Made by a program: the position numbers and the translations under genes
Notes under the pieces: model-generated
Databases searched by the model: none
The model's input: the letters and a program-made list of their open reading frames with translations, nothing else
What the model was told of the DNA's origin: nothing
In this document: positions 40,199 to 47,483 of the stretch, in pieces
How positions within the stretch are numbered: the first letter of the stretch is position 1
How the letters are laid out: each line of letters begins with the position of its first letter
Assembly (NCBI RefSeq): GCF_021442385.1
Contig: NZ_MUZA01000047.1
Coordinates: 1 to 51,335 of the forward strand
From: Micromonospora sp. MH99
GTDB taxonomy: Bacteria; Actinomycetota; Actinomycetes; Mycobacteriales; Micromonosporaceae
Length of the DNA: 51,335 nt
Reading direction: 5' to 3'

Positions 40199-41722
40199 TC
40201 AGGCCGTCCGCAGCTCGTCCACCGCCGTGCTCACCCGGAGGAAGAGCAGGCCGACGCCGACCGTCACCAGCACCGCCGCCAGGGCGCCGGCGCCGAGCCA
40301 GGCCAGCTGTTCCAGGGGTACGGCGATCGCCCGCTCCACCCCAGGGGTCTGCACGATCCGCGTGTACTGGTCGCGGGTGGCCGGATCGTCGCAGAGCGCC
40401 GCGCCGGCGTCGCAGACCGCAACCGACGACCCGCTCGTGGTTATGTTGCGAAAGAGCCCCCGGCCGAGCAGCAGGCCCACGGTGAGCGCCAGCAGGATCG
40501 CCGGCACGGCCGGGGTGAGCGCCTGCCAGGCAACCGATGCGCTGAGCGTGCTGCGGGGCACGCCGGCGGCGACCAGCGCGGCGTAGGCGCGTCGGCGGGC
40601 CACGATCCCCTCGACCAGCGCGACGATCAGGCCACCCGCCGCGATCAGCACCGCCACGGCCACCGCGGCGTCGACCAGATTCATCGTCGACAGGTAGAAG
40701 GGGTTGGTGCCCGCGTCCACCCCGGCGAGCCGGTTCTGTTCCCGTTCCGCCTCGTCCTGCGCGACGAAGTAGGCGCGCTGCGCCGCCGCGCCGGCACCGA
40801 AGATCACGGCGGCCAGCAACGCGGCGAACGTCCGGCTGCCCGCCCACGGGTCCGCCATCAGCCGACCCGCGGCGAGCAGCGCCGACGCGCCCCGGGCGTG
40901 CCGGCGCAGCAACCGTCCGCAGGTGTGCGAGATCCAGCCGGTGCCGATGACCACCCCGATCATCGCGGCGAGCCCACCCGCCAGGAACAGCAGCGGCACC
41001 AGCCAGCCGAGCAGCACGCTGTTCCCGTCGACCTGGTTGAGCACCGGTCGGATGACGACGAAGCAGGCCAGCCCCAGGCCGATCAGCAGCCCGGCCCAGG
41101 GGCGTGGACCCCGCTCCCGGGCGGCCTTGCGACTGATCCCGAGCGGGCTGGTCGTGACCGTCCGCAGCATCAGGGCGGTGGCCAGCGCCGCGACCACCGG
41201 CAGACCCAGCACCACCGCGACAGCCGCGCCGGCCGACGGCAGCACGTCGGTGGGCAGGGCCAGCCGACCCTGCTCGTCCGGCCGGTGCAGCAGCTCGCGG
41301 CCGGCCAGGTAGACGCCCAGCCCGGCGAGGGTGCCGAGCAGGCTGGCCAGGCCGGTCTCCAGCACCGCCAGGCGGGTGACCTGACCGGGGGTGGCGCCGG
41401 CCAGCCGGAGCGCGGCGAGTCGCCGGTCCCGGGCCGGCGCCCCGAGCCGGGCGCACTGACCGGCCAGCGCCAGCACCGGCACGGCCAGCATCAGCAACGC
41501 GAACGCCGTCCCCCCGCGCAGCCCCGGCTCACGCAGCAGCGCGTTGCGGTACTGCTCGGACTCCGCCCAGGCGTCGCCGGCCGGCTTCTGGATGGCCAGC
41601 ACGGTGAGCGCCGCGAGCCCGGCCAGCGCCGCCAGCAGCGCACTGAGCGCGGTCAGCACCACCCGCGCCGTGTCGGTCCGGTTGCCGGCCAGCGCGAGCC
41701 GCACCAGCGTCGCCGGCCTCAC
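40199..41722 (-). CDS. FtsX-like ABC transporter permease
   Basis: 507 residues, with about ten predicted membrane helices. A first FtsX core (TALSALLAALAGLAALTVLAI ... CARLGAPARDRRLAALRLAGATPGQVTRLAVLETGLASLLGT) contains the coupling-helix signature. A second half has GIVARRRAYAALVAAGVPRSTLSASVAWQALTPAVPAILLALTVGLLLGRGLF. A periplasmic loop with two Cys (VCDAGAALCDD) may form a disulfide. GTG 41722 overlaps the ATPase stop (GTGA), giving MRPATLVRLALAG. It probably exports a hydrophobic compound or peptide as a MacB/BceB-like partner; substrate unknown. Confidence 0.85.
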   Translation of the reverse strand: MRPATLVRLALAGNRTDTARVVLTALSALLAALAGLAALTVLAIQKPAGDAWAESEQYRNALLREPGLRGGTAFALLMLAVPVLALAGQCARLGAPARDRRLAALRLAGATPGQVTRLAVLETGLASLLGTLAGLGVYLAGRELLHRPDEQGRLALPTDVLPSAGAAVAVVLGLPVVAALATALMLRTVTTSPLGISRKAARERGPRPWAGLLIGLGLACFVVIRPVLNQVDGNSVLLGWLVPLLFLAGGLAAMIGVVIGTGWISHTCGRLLRRHARGASALLAAGRLMADPWAGSRTFAALLAAVIFGAGAAAQRAYFVAQDEAEREQNRLAGVDAGTNPFYLSTMNLVDAAVAVAVLIAAGGLIVALVEGIVARRRAYAALVAAGVPRSTLSASVAWQALTPAVPAILLALTVGLLLGRGLFRNITTSGSSVAVCDAGAALCDDPATRDQYTRIVQTPGVERAIAVPLEQLAWLGAGALAAVLVTVGVGLLFLRVSTAVDELRTA

Positions 41723-42420
41723 CGGGAGCCGCCCGCCAACGGCACGTCGAGCCCCAGGCCGGTGTGGTCCACCAGGCCGTCGCGCAGCACGATCTCCCGA
41801 TCGGCGTACGCGGCGATCCGGGGCTCGTGCGTGACCAGCACGACGGCCGTGCGCTGCTCGCGGGCGAGCCGGACCAGCTGGGTGAGCACCTGCTCGCCGG
41901 TGAGCGTGTCCAGCGCGCCGGTCGGCTCGTCGGCGAAGAGCACCCACGGTTCGGTGACCAGCGCCCGGGCCGTGGCGCACCGCTGCTGCTGACCACCGGA
42001 CATCTCACCCGGCCGGAGGTCGGCCAGGTCGGCCACCCCGAACCGTTCCAGCCAGGTGATGGCCGCCGTCCGTGCCTCTCGCCGCCCCGTGCCGGCGAGG
42101 AGCAGGGGCAGGGCCACGTTCTCGGCCGCGGTCAGCTCGGCGACCAGCTGCCCGAACTGGAACAGCACGCCGAACTCGGTGCGCCGCAGCCGGGACCGGG
42201 CCGCCTCCGACCAGGTGTCGATCCGGTGGCCGCGCCAGGTGACCTCGCCCGCGTCGGGCCGGAGGATCCCGGCCAGGCAGTGCAGCAGGGTCGACTTGCC
42301 GCAGCCACTCGGACCGGTGACCGCGACGATCTCGCCCTCGGCCACGTCGAGCGTCACACCGCGCAGGGCGGGCGTCGGGCCGTACGCCCGAACCACGCCG
42401 CGAGCCTGGAGTTGCGTCAC
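41719..42420 (-). CDS. ABC transporter ATP-binding protein (MacB/LolD-like)
   Basis: 233 residues. Walker A GPSGCGKST (about 36-44), LFQFGQLVAELTAAENVALP Q-loop, signature MSGGQQQRCATARAL, Walker B VLFADEPTGALD and VTHEPRIAAYADREIVLRDG. This is the LolD/MacB-type ATPase that partners FtsX-like permeases. GTG 42420 overlaps the padR stop (GTGA) and the stop overlaps the permease start, making a three-gene coupled operon controlled by PadR. Confidence 0.92.
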   Translation of the reverse strand: MTQLQARGVVRAYGPTPALRGVTLDVAEGEIVAVTGPSGCGKSTLLHCLAGILRPDAGEVTWRGHRIDTWSEAARSRLRRTEFGVLFQFGQLVAELTAAENVALPLLLAGTGRREARTAAITWLERFGVADLADLRPGEMSGGQQQRCATARALVTEPWVLFADEPTGALDTLTGEQVLTQLVRLAREQRTAVVLVTHEPRIAAYADREIVLRDGLVDHTGLGLDVPLAGGSR

Positions 42421-42953
42421 GCGTGCACCTCCCGGTGCCAGTCGGCGACCCGGCCCAGGGTGGTGTGCAGCCACCGCAGGTCCGCGTCGAGATGGGCGAT
42501 CGCGAAGTCGGCCGCGACCACGTCGTTGAGGGTGGCGGCCGGGTCGGTCTTGACCGCCGTCAGCTCCCGCAGCCGTGCGGTGTGCGCCGCGCGCTGGGAC
42601 ACCAGGTACGACCGCGCCCGGTCGACGTCGGCGACCAGCAGCGCCACCACGACCTTGGCGAAGAGCGTGCTGGCCACGTACGGCATCGGTGGTTCCACGG
42701 CGGACAGCCAGTGGTCCAGCGTGGAGCGACCCTCGTCGGTCAGTTCGTACGTCGTGCGGTCGGGCCCGGAGGCGCGGTCCTGACCCGCGGTGGCCACCAG
42801 ACCGTCCCGTTCCAGGCGGCCGAGGGTGGCGTAGACCTGCCCGAAGGCCAACGGCCGAGCCCGCGGCAACCGCTGGTCGTGCGCACGCTTGAGCTCATAA
42901 CCGTGCCGGCTGCCCCCAGCGAGCAACCCGAGCAGCACATGCGGCGTGGACAC
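42417..42953 (-). CDS. PadR-family transcriptional regulator
   Basis: 178 residues. N-terminal PadR winged helix: STPHVLLGLLAGGSRHGYELKRAHDQRLPRARPLAFGQVYATLGRLERDGLVA, then a wing (DRTTYELTDEGRSTL) and a long C-terminal helical dimer domain (subfamily 2, with LDADLRWLHTTLG). I favour GTG 42953: AATAGT (42961-42966, minus strand) lies 7 nt upstream, the leaderless pattern; GTG 42962 is an alternative. PadR proteins repress drug exporters until a ligand binds, matching the coupled ABC genes downstream. The palindrome at 42963-42979 is its likely operator. Confidence 0.9.
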   Translation of the reverse strand: MSTPHVLLGLLAGGSRHGYELKRAHDQRLPRARPLAFGQVYATLGRLERDGLVATAGQDRASGPDRTTYELTDEGRSTLDHWLSAVEPPMPYVASTLFAKVVVALLVADVDRARSYLVSQRAAHTARLRELTAVKTDPAATLNDVVAADFAIAHLDADLRWLHTTLGRVADWHREVHA

Positions 42954-42962
42954 CCCGCCCAC

Positions 42963-42979
42963 TATTCACCCAGCGAATA
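42963..42979. promoter_or_regulatory. PadR operator candidate
   Basis: TATTC-acccagc-GAATA, a 17-bp inverted repeat overlapping the -10-like AATAGT of padR. Its location on the core promoter suits autorepression of the padR-ABC operon. Confidence 0.65.
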
Positions 42980-43027
42980 CCTCCGTCAACCACCCCTCCC
43001 TCCCCGCCCCTCCGGACCCTGACCCCT

Positions 43028-43087
43028 GGTGATCAAGAGGTTCGGGTCAGATCCGGCCCCGCTGATGACGCAGACCTCTTGATCACC
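43028..43087 (-). repeat. Inverted repeat with perfect 14-bp arms
   Basis: GGTGATCAAGAGGT (43028-43041) and ACCTCTTGATCACC (43074-43087) enclose 32 nt. It sits downstream of the TIGR03086 gene and upstream of padR, where it could terminate the former. It shares the GATCAAG-type outer arm with other repeats of this window. Confidence 0.8.
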
Positions 43088-43115
43088 GAGGCGAAAGAGG
43101 TGGGTGGACCCGGGG

Positions 43116-43694
43116 TTAGTGGGTTTGGGGCCAGGTGGGGGTTCGGCCGGTCTGGGTCAGGAGGTGGTCCAGGTCGGCAGTTGTGGAGGTGGGTGGCGTC
43201 GGGGTGGGGTCGGCGAAGACGCCCATCTTGCGGGCGGTCGGGCCCAACCTTTCGACCAGGGCGTGCAGCTCGGTCACCGCCTCCGGGGCGGGCTGATAGG
43301 GCTGGCCGGTCGCCACGGCGAGATCCCAGCCGTGCACGGTCAGGTCCAGCAGCGCCATGCCGCCGACGACGGTCTGCGGCAGGCCCATGCCCGGCGACAC
43401 GCCCTCCAGGGTGGACGGGTCCGACCAGGCGGCGATCAGGCGGTCGGTCTCGACAGCGAACCGGTCCCGCCAGCCGTCGTCCAGGTGATCGGGTTTCTCG
43501 GCCCACTCCACCGGCCTCTTCTCGGCCAGGTCCTGGAAGTTCACCACCACCTCGAACAGGTGGTTGAGCAGATCCCGGACCACGTAGTCGCGGCACGGCG
43601 TGGGCCTGTCGAGCTGGTCGTCGGCGATACCGCGTACGACGTCGACGGTTCGCGGCGCGGCAGCCGCCAGCAGATCGCTAGTCTGAGTGGCCAT
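43116..43694 (-). CDS. TIGR03086-family DinB-like metal-binding protein
   Basis: 192 residues, four-helix DinB/maleylpyruvate isomerase-like fold: TVDVVRGIADDQLDRPTPCRDYVVRDLLNHLFEVVVNFQDLA contains the first metal His, and GMALLDLTVHGWDLAVATGQ carries the second region with HxWD. Family members are thought to be mycothiol-dependent or thiol-transfer enzymes; this one has no known substrate. The C-terminus (PTPTPPTSTTADLDHLLTQTGR) is Pro/Thr rich. Start ATG 43694 overlaps nothing and is divergent from the AraC gene with only 31 bp between starts, so the promoters must interleave. Confidence 0.85.
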   Translation of the reverse strand: MATQTSDLLAAAAPRTVDVVRGIADDQLDRPTPCRDYVVRDLLNHLFEVVVNFQDLAEKRPVEWAEKPDHLDDGWRDRFAVETDRLIAAWSDPSTLEGVSPGMGLPQTVVGGMALLDLTVHGWDLAVATGQPYQPAPEAVTELHALVERLGPTARKMGVFADPTPTPPTSTTADLDHLLTQTGRTPTWPQTH

Positions 43695-43725
43695 ACGGCC
43701 AGCGTATGAGGGTGGTCTTGAAGAA

Positions 43726-44544
43726 ATGCGACAGCGACCGCGCGGCGACAGCCGGGGCATTCTCGACCCGGCGCGGTTGCTGCGCGAGGTCCGCTTCCGG
43801 CGGCACCTGCCGGCCGAACCGCTGCGCGGATGGGTCGAGCACTACTGGTTGATCGACTGGACGTTGAGCGCGCCGTTCGAGCAACGGATCGTGCCGCACC
43901 CCGCCGTGAACGTGGTGTTCCGCAGCGACGGCGCGAGTGACGGCGACGGCGGCGACGCGGCGGAGACCGGCGAGGTGGCCGGGGTGGGCCGTGACCTGTT
44001 CCGGATCACGCTCACCGGCACCGGCCGGGTCTGCGGGATCCAGTTCCGGCCCGGTGGCTTCCACCCGTTCTGGCGTCGGCCGGTGGCCGAGCTGACCGGC
44101 CGTCGGCTGCCGCTGCCCGCCGGCCGGCTGACCCGTCCCGCCCATCCCGTCTGCGCGGACACCGACACCGACCGCTGTCGCGCGCTCGACGCGGCGCTCA
44201 CCGCGTGGGCGCCGGACCCGGACCCGGCCGCGGCGGAGGCCGTCCGGCTGGCCGAGTCCATCCGGGCCGACCGTACGGTGCTGCGCGTCGACGACTTCGC
44301 CGCGCGGCACGGCGTTCCGGTCCGCCGGCTCCAGCGGCTCTTCACCGAGTGCGTGGGGGTCGGCCCGAAGTGGGTGATCCGGCGCTACCGCCTCCAGGAG
44401 GCCGTCGAGCAGGCCGCCGGGGCGCCCCTCGACTGGGCGGGCCTCGCCGCCACCCTCGGCTACAGCGACCAGGCCCACCTGGTCCGCGACTTCACCGCCG
44501 TCGCCGGAGTGTCACCCGCCGCGTACGCCCGCTCGGTGCACTGA
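43726..44544 (+). CDS. AraC-family regulator with DUF6597-like sensor domain
   Basis: 272 residues. N-terminal domain (LREVRFRRHLPAEPLRGWVEHYWLIDW ... RIVPHPAVNVVFR ... RITLTGTGRVCGIQFRPGGFHPFW) resembles DUF6597; the C-terminal double HTH (VDDFAARHGVPVRRLQRLFTECVGVGPKWVIRRYRLQEAVEQA ... ATLGYSDQAHLVRDFTAVAGVSPAAY) is a standard AraC pair. I chose ATG 43726; an earlier in-frame ATG at 43687 lies inside the divergent TIGR03086 gene. It probably regulates that neighbour. No signal ligand can be read from the sequence. Confidence 0.87.
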   Translation: MRQRPRGDSRGILDPARLLREVRFRRHLPAEPLRGWVEHYWLIDWTLSAPFEQRIVPHPAVNVVFRSDGASDGDGGDAAETGEVAGVGRDLFRITLTGTGRVCGIQFRPGGFHPFWRRPVAELTGRRLPLPAGRLTRPAHPVCADTDTDRCRALDAALTAWAPDPDPAAAEAVRLAESIRADRTVLRVDDFAARHGVPVRRLQRLFTECVGVGPKWVIRRYRLQEAVEQAAGAPLDWAGLAATLGYSDQAHLVRDFTAVAGVSPAAYARSVH

Positions 44545-44568
44545 ACCGCGCGCAGCGACCACCGGACA

Positions 44569-44592
44569 GCCGTCGCCGTGCTCAGCGACGGC
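44569..44592. terminator. Terminator hairpin between AraC gene and the stressosome operon
   Basis: GCCGTCGC-cgtgctca-GCGACGGC, a perfect 8-bp stem. The stop codon of the phosphatase gene (44582-44584) lies in its loop. The genes converge, so it may serve both. Confidence 0.6.
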
Positions 44593-46120
44593 GCAGGACG
44601 ACCACTGCGACGTCGTCCTGGATCTTGGCCGGGGCCAGTTCCACCAGCAGGCGGGCACAGAAGTCGTCCAGGTTCTCGTCCACGGTGGTGGCGACCGCCG
44701 CGAGCGCGGCCAGCCCCTCGTCGATCGTGGCGTCCCGGCGCTCGATCAGCCCGTCGGTGTAGAACACCAGGGTGGCGCCGGCCGGCAGGACGAACTCCAG
44801 GTCGGCAGGTCGGGGCGCGCGGACGCCGAGCAGCGGCGCCGAGTGCTGCACGAACTCGACCGTGCCGTTCTGGTTGAGCAGCGGCGGCAGGTGACCGGCG
44901 CTGGCCAGCCGGACCCGCCCGCTCGGCGGGTGCAGCAGCAGGACGCAGAGCGTGGCCAGTTCGTTCGGCAGCAGGGTGCGCATCAGCTCGTTGACCCGGT
45001 GCAGGATCTCGCCGGGCTGGTGCCCCTCGACGGCGTACGCCCGCACCGCGTGCCGCAGCTCGGCCATCACGGTGGCCGCGTGCAGCGAGTGGCCGGCCAC
45101 GTCGCCGATCGCCAGCAGGAGGTGCCCGTCGAGCATCACCAGCTCGTAGAAGTCGCCACCCACCTCGGTCTGCGCGCTGGCGGGCTCGTAGCGCACCGCG
45201 AAATCGAGTCCGGTCACCGTGGGCAGGCTGCGCGGGAGCAGGCTGCGCTGGAGGGTGACGGCGATGCGGTGCTCCTCGTCGAAGGAGCGCTGGGCCTCGA
45301 CCGCCGCGGCCACGGCCTGGGCGAGCTGCACGAGGACCGGCGTTCGGGCGGTCTGGGTGGCGGTGGGGACCACCACGTACAGCGGTGCCCGGTCCTCCCG
45401 CAGTCGAGCGGCGGCCACCGTCACCGAATCGTCCGCCGGCCAGGTGAGCAACCCCCAGTTCGCCGGAGACTCCACCCGGACCGTGGCGCCGGTGGGCACC
45501 CCGGTGTCGTCGACGACCCACGGCACGATGGCGGCCTCGGCGCCGGGGCCGGCGCAGATGCCGGCGATGCAGTCACCGTCGAACGTCTCGGCGATGACGG
45601 CGGCGGGGCTCTTGAAGATCTGCGCGGCGCCCTCCGCCGCGACCTCGAGCAGCCGTGCGAAGGTCGACGCGGCGTGCACCGCCACTGTCGTGTCGGCGAG
45701 GCCCAGCAGCCGCTCGGCGAGCAGTTCGGCACGCTGGCGGGCCCGGTAGTAGCGCAGGACCGCCCGGGTGGTGGCGATCAGCTCCTCGGGCTCGATCGGC
45801 TCGGCCAGGTACGCGTCCGCTCCCCGGGTCAACCCCTGGGCGCGGTCGGCGACATCGACAGCGTGCGCGGAGACGTGGATCACCGGCATCGCAGGCTGGT
45901 TCGCCTTGATCCGCTCGCACACCTCGTAGCCGCTCAGGTCGGGCAGCCGGACGTCGAGCACCACCAGGTCGATCCGCTCCGTCTCGACCCGGGCGAGCGC
46001 CTCGGTGCCGCTCTCCGCTTCGAGGACCGTGTACCCCGCCCGGGTCAGCCAACTGACCAGCAGGTAACGCTTGGTACGACTGTCATCGACCACCAGGACT
46101 GTCGCCGGGCCGCCGTCCAC
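44582..46120 (-). CDS. Receiver-SpoIIE protein phosphatase
   Basis: 512 residues. Receiver domain (about 5-125) with D12-D13, phosphoacceptor D56 (VVLDVRLPDLSG) and S84, but Glu107 (AYLAEP) in place of the conserved Lys; then a GAF-like region (about 150-290) and a SpoIIE PP2C domain (about 300-510) with GGDFYE, GDVAGHS, TDGLIE and DDVAVVVL. It should remove phosphate from STAS proteins such as RsbS/RsbR under control of its receiver. GTG 46120 starts 1 nt after the stop of the histidine kinase, its likely phosphodonor. Last gene of the stressosome operon. Confidence 0.9.
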   Translation of the reverse strand: MDGGPATVLVVDDSRTKRYLLVSWLTRAGYTVLEAESGTEALARVETERIDLVVLDVRLPDLSGYEVCERIKANQPAMPVIHVSAHAVDVADRAQGLTRGADAYLAEPIEPEELIATTRAVLRYYRARQRAELLAERLLGLADTTVAVHAASTFARLLEVAAEGAAQIFKSPAAVIAETFDGDCIAGICAGPGAEAAIVPWVVDDTGVPTGATVRVESPANWGLLTWPADDSVTVAAARLREDRAPLYVVVPTATQTARTPVLVQLAQAVAAAVEAQRSFDEEHRIAVTLQRSLLPRSLPTVTGLDFAVRYEPASAQTEVGGDFYELVMLDGHLLLAIGDVAGHSLHAATVMAELRHAVRAYAVEGHQPGEILHRVNELMRTLLPNELATLCVLLLHPPSGRVRLASAGHLPPLLNQNGTVEFVQHSAPLLGVRAPRPADLEFVLPAGATLVFYTDGLIERRDATIDEGLAALAAVATTVDENLDDFCARLLVELAPAKIQDDVAVVVLRRR

Positions 46121-46121
46121 G

Positions 46122-47483
46122 TCACGCTCCGCCGGTGGGCAGGGAGACGGTGAACGTGCTGCCCCGGCCGGGCTCGCTGGACAGCTCCAACGTGCCCCCG
46201 AGCAGGGTCACCAGCCGCCGGGCGTACGGCAGGCCGAGGCCGGTGCCGCCGACCCGGGTCGCCCCCGGCACCTGGTAGAACTCCTCGAAGATCCGATCGT
46301 GCAGCTCGGGCGCGATGCCCGGCCCGGTGTCACTGACCTCGAAGTTCCACCTGTCGTCGCGGTGCCAGGCGCGCAGCCGCACCTCGCCGCGCGCGGTGAA
46401 CTTCAACCCGTTGTGCAGCAGGTTGCGCAGCACCTGGCCGAGCAGCACCTCGTCGGTGCGGAGCACGGCCGGCGCGGTCGGCTCCTCCACGGTGAGCTCC
46501 ACACCCGGCCGGGTGGCCAGCGCCCGCATGGTGCCGCGCAGTTGGCCGAAGACCGGGCGCAGATCCACGTCCGCCCAGTCCGGCTCGATCCGGCCCGACT
46601 CGGCCTTGGCGAGATCCAGCAGTTCGTTGACCAGCCCGAGCAGGTCCTCCGCCGACGAGCGGATGAGGCCCACCTGGCGGGCCTGTTCGGCGGTCAGCGG
46701 GTCGGAGGAGGAGTCGGCGAGCAGACGCCCCAACCCGATGATCGCGGTGACCGGGGCGCGCAGCTCGTGGCTCACGTTGGCCAGAAAGCGGCTCTTCGAC
46801 TCGCTCGCGGCGCGCAGTTGGGCCGATTTCTCGTCCAGCTCGGCGTAGAGAGCGACCACGCCCCGGTTGGTCTCCTCCAGCTCCTCGGTGAGCTGGTTGT
46901 AGAGCGCCAGCACACCCCGGTTGGTCTCGGCCAGCTCCTCGTTCAGCACGGCCAGCTCGTCGCGCTGGCTGCGTACCTCGTCGAGTGCCGCGATGAGCTG
47001 GCCGTTCTGCACGGTCAGCTCGTCCAGCGCGCTGGCCGGGGCGGTGCGGCCCAGCTCCGCACGGAACTCGGCCAGCCGCTCCGGAGTCGGCGTCGGCGCG
47101 TTGGCCGGGACTCTTCGGGACATCCGTACGACCGTAACCCCCTCGGCGGTCGACACGCTGAGTGAGTCGACCAGGCGGGACACCGCACCCGACTGCGGCT
47201 CGTACCGGCCGTCGGGCAGCGGGGTCACCGGGGCCAGGTCGGCGCGGAGGTGGAGCCTGCCGTCGGGTCCCGCGTCGATGTGGAACGCGACGTCCGCGCC
47301 GCCTGTCGTCCGCAGCAGGTCCCGGGCGACCTCGCTGAGCGCGGTGGCGATCCGGACCTGGTCCTGGTGTTCGAGGCCCACCACGTTGGCCACCTCGCGG
47401 CCCCGCTGGCGGATGACGAAGATGTCCTGCTCGACCCGCAGCGCCATCTGCAGCAGCGGCGGCGCGGCCGGCTCCGCGCTCAT
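46122..47483 (-). CDS. Histidine kinase with degenerate RsbT-like N-terminal domain
   Basis: 453 residues, soluble. Residues about 15-125 align by eye with RsbT: GREVANVVGLEHQDQVRIATALSEVARD matches the RsbT helix that carries the N-box, but Asn is D55, the DSGPG box is DLAPV (82-86) and the GLGLG box is missing, so ATP binding is unlikely. A coiled coil (about 150-235) contains an internal repeat ETNRGVxALYxxLxE. HisKA has phospho-His H239 in NVSHELRAPVT; HATPase has LLHNGLKFTARG, SDTGPGI and GGTGLGLPYAR. ATG 47483 overlaps the previous stop (ATGA) with GAGG about 8 nt upstream; GTG 47489 is an alternative. It probably phosphorylates the receiver-phosphatase next door. Confidence 0.88.
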   Translation of the reverse strand: MSAEPAAPPLLQMALRVEQDIFVIRQRGREVANVVGLEHQDQVRIATALSEVARDLLRTTGGADVAFHIDAGPDGRLHLRADLAPVTPLPDGRYEPQSGAVSRLVDSLSVSTAEGVTVVRMSRRVPANAPTPTPERLAEFRAELGRTAPASALDELTVQNGQLIAALDEVRSQRDELAVLNEELAETNRGVLALYNQLTEELEETNRGVVALYAELDEKSAQLRAASESKSRFLANVSHELRAPVTAIIGLGRLLADSSSDPLTAEQARQVGLIRSSAEDLLGLVNELLDLAKAESGRIEPDWADVDLRPVFGQLRGTMRALATRPGVELTVEEPTAPAVLRTDEVLLGQVLRNLLHNGLKFTARGEVRLRAWHRDDRWNFEVSDTGPGIAPELHDRIFEEFYQVPGATRVGGTGLGLPYARRLVTLLGGTLELSSEPGRGSTFTVSLPTGGA

